Shown: one piece after another, positions 61,985 to 64,000 of the stretch
Layout of the letters: every line of letters starts with the position of its first letter
Numbering within the stretch: position 1 is the first letter of the stretch
Source: Pelagibacteraceae bacterium AG-325-E08
GTDB taxonomy: Bacteria; Pseudomonadota; Alphaproteobacteria; Pelagibacterales; Pelagibacteraceae
Reading direction: 5' to 3'
DNA length: 64,000 bases
Assembly: GCA_003282985.1 (NCBI GenBank)
Contig: QBYE01000001.1
Span: 62,001 to 126,000, forward strand
The notes under the pieces: model-generated
Seen by the model: only the letters and a program-made list of their open reading frames with translations
Told to the model about the DNA's origin: nothing
The model's database searches: none
Translations under genes and position numbers: made by a program

Positions 61985-64000
61985 TTATATAATTATATTC
62001 ATTAATTTATTCTTGATATAAATTCTTTTTTTAAATTCTTTTTGATTTAAATATTTTGTTAACTTCTCATCATTCTTGATTATTTCAAATAATTTTTCTT
62101 CAGTAATATTTAATCCAGTCTTGACTAAACCTCTTTTTTTTCCATTAATTTGAACAACTATATTTATTATATCTTCTTTTAATATCGACTCATCATATTT
62201 TGGCCATTTAGAATCTTGTATGCCTAGAACGTTTAAACACTCAGTAGAAAAATGAGGAACAATTGGTGTCATCGCAATTAAAATTTTTTGATAGTTTTCA
62301 ATTAAAGTTATTTTTGTATAAGGCTCTCGAATTTGCTTGTACATAAAAGAATACATTTCATGTAAATTTGCTATTAACTTGTTATAACTAAAATTTTCAA
62401 GATTGTGGGTTATATCTTTTAAAAATTTATTAGTATATTTATCAATCGCATTATTATTATTTTTTTTATGATCTTTGTTTGATTCATCTAAAATTTTTTG
62501 GTGTAAATTCCATAGTTTTTGAACAAACTTAAAAGAAGAAATAATACCTTCTTCTGACCACTGTACATCTTTTTCTGGTGGGCTATCTGATAAAATAAAT
62601 AATCTTGCTGCGTCAGCACCATAATTTGAAATAATATTTTCTGGGTCAATCGTATTTTTTTTTGACTTTGACATAGATTCTGATGGACCAACTTTGACTA
62701 TTTTTGACTTATCACTCTTTAAGTACTTTTTACCATCTATTGTTTCAATTTCATCAGGGCTTATCCATTTATTATCCAAATCTTTATATGTTTCATGACA
62801 GACCATGCCTTGAGTAAAAAGTCCTTCAAATGGCTCTAATATATTAAACTCATCATTGTTATGGGAAAGTGCTTGCATAAAAAATCTTGAGTACAACAAA
62901 TGTAAAATTGCATGTTCTACCCCCCCTATATATTGATCAACCGGCATCCAATAGTTGATGTCCTCTTTATTAAAACCATATACTTGCTCTTTAGGAGAAC
63001 AAAACCTCAAGTAATACCATGACGAACAAACAAAAGTATCTAAAGTGTCAGTTTCTCTAGTAAGTTTTTTTCCATTTATATTAATTTCCTTCCACTCTTT
63101 TTGACCATCTAATGGGTTCCCTTTAACATTTAAATTAATATTTTCTGGTAGTTTTACTGGTAACATTGATTTAGGAATAGAATGAATTTTTCCCTCCTCG
63201 TCATAAGCTATTGGTATTGGACATCCCCAATATCTTTGTCTAGAGACACCCCAATCTTTTAATCTAAAATTGATTTTTTTTTTACCTAATTTTTTTTTTT
63301 CTAAAATTTTAATTGTCTCAATTACAGAATCTTCTGGTGCCACAAGTCCGTTTAAAAAATCTGAATTTATAATAATTCCAGGATCAGGATAGGCCTTGTC
63401 TATGACTTGAAAATCATCTTTTTCAGAATTAGGTTTTACTACAGTTTTTATATCAAGGTTATATTTTTTCGCAAAATCAAAATCTCGCTGATCATGAGCC
63501 GGGCACCCAAAAACAGCACCAAATCCATAGTCCATTAATACAAAATTAGCAAAAAATACCGGTACTTTATTTTTGGGATTCAAAGGATTTGTAGCCATTA
63601 GGTTTGTTTTAAAGCCGATTTTTTCACCTACTGCGATTGCTTCTTCAGTAGTTCCAGTTTTTGAGCATTCATCTTTAAACTTTATAAAATCAGGATCGTC
63701 TTTATAAAATTTTGAGACTTCATGATCTACTGATAAGGCTAAAAAAGAAAAACCAAAAAGAGTATCGGGTCTGGTAGTAAAGCATTTAATATTATTAATT
63801 GGTATCTCTCCTTCAATTTTAAAATCAATTTCACATCCAAATGATTTACCAATCCAATTTTTTTGCATAACCTTCACTTTATTGGGCCAAGAATTTAACC
63901 TATTTAAGCCATCCAATAAATTTTGAGAAAATTTAGATATATTAAAAAACCATTGGCTTAATTTTTTTCTTTGCACAGTAGCGCCGGAACGCCAGCCCTT
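61985..64000 (-). CDS. leuS: Leucyl-tRNA synthetase, N-terminus beyond window end
   Basis: [42 protein letters not shown] runs off the window edge. Confidence 0.96.
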   Translation of the reverse strand, partial: KGWRSGATVQRKKLSQWFFNISKFSQNLLDGLNRLNSWPNKVKVMQKNWIGKSFGCEIDFKIEGEIPINNIKCFTTRPDTLFGFSFLALSVDHEVSKFYKDDPDFIKFKDECSKTGTTEEAIAVGEKIGFKTNLMATNPLNPKNKVPVFFANFVLMDYGFGAVFGCPAHDQRDFDFAKKYNLDIKTVVKPNSEKDDFQVIDKAYPDPGIIINSDFLNGLVAPEDSVIETIKILEKKKLGKKKINFRLKDWGVSRQRYWGCPIPIAYDEEGKIHSIPKSMLPVKLPENINLNVKGNPLDGQKEWKEININGKKLTRETDTLDTFVCSSWYYLRFCSPKEQVYGFNKEDINYWMPVDQYIGGVEHAILHLLYSRFFMQALSHNNDEFNILEPFEGLFTQGMVCHETYKDLDNKWISPDEIETIDGKKYLKSDKSKIVKVGPSESMSKSKKNTIDPENIISNYGADAARLFILSDSPPEKDVQWSEEGIISSFKFVQKLWNLHQKILDESNKDHKKNNNNAIDKYTNKFLKDITHNLENFSYNKLIANLHEMYSFMYKQIREPYTKITLIENYQKILIAMTPIVPHFSTECLNVLGIQDSKWPKYDESILKEDIINIVVQINGKKRGLVKTGLNITEEKLFEIIKNDEKLTKYLNQKEFKKRIYIKNKLMNIII

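Noticed and set aside
1-64000. CRISPR arrays, toxin-antitoxin or phage defence islands, IS elements
   Set aside because: No regularly spaced repeats, transposase or integrase motifs, or defence-gene signatures were seen in the ORFs or intergenic DNA.

Overview
This window is a gene-dense, very AT-rich chromosomal segment. Its gene content, gene order and protein character look like a streamlined marine alphaproteobacterium of the SAR11 / Ca. Pelagibacter type; this is inference, as no search was run. Almost all of it is core metabolism. From left to right: a cytochrome c maturation operon (ccmCDEFGH); a photolyase/cryptochrome block; hemC/hemD; tsaD; acs with a Na+/solute symporter pair; purH; ftsK; the his operon; hslVU; dnaQ-coaE-aroE-maf-PSRP; then hemE-hemH-hemJ-rho-mnmE-mnmG-rsmG-parA-parB; and holA, lptE and leuS. 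One tRNA-Gly(GCC) is present. I saw no CRISPR array, prophage or IS element. The most interesting signals are: (1) a probable oriC at about 50850-51131 with two perfect DnaA boxes, near a parS-like palindrome inside rsmG; (2) a three-element, mutually exclusive RNA hairpin between hspQ and ccmC, with all wobble pairs consistent with minus-strand RNA; (3) a roughly 48-residue polybasic, histone-tail-like N-terminal extension on acetyl-CoA synthetase; (4) a photobiology cluster with a DPRP-family photolyase apparently lacking most Fe-S ligands, an unannotated 42-aa DUF2256 protein missed by the ORF track, and a photolyase-like protein whose FAD domain comes first; (5) a sigma32-like, apparently leaderless hslV promoter; (6) two dispersed paralogous sulfotransferases.
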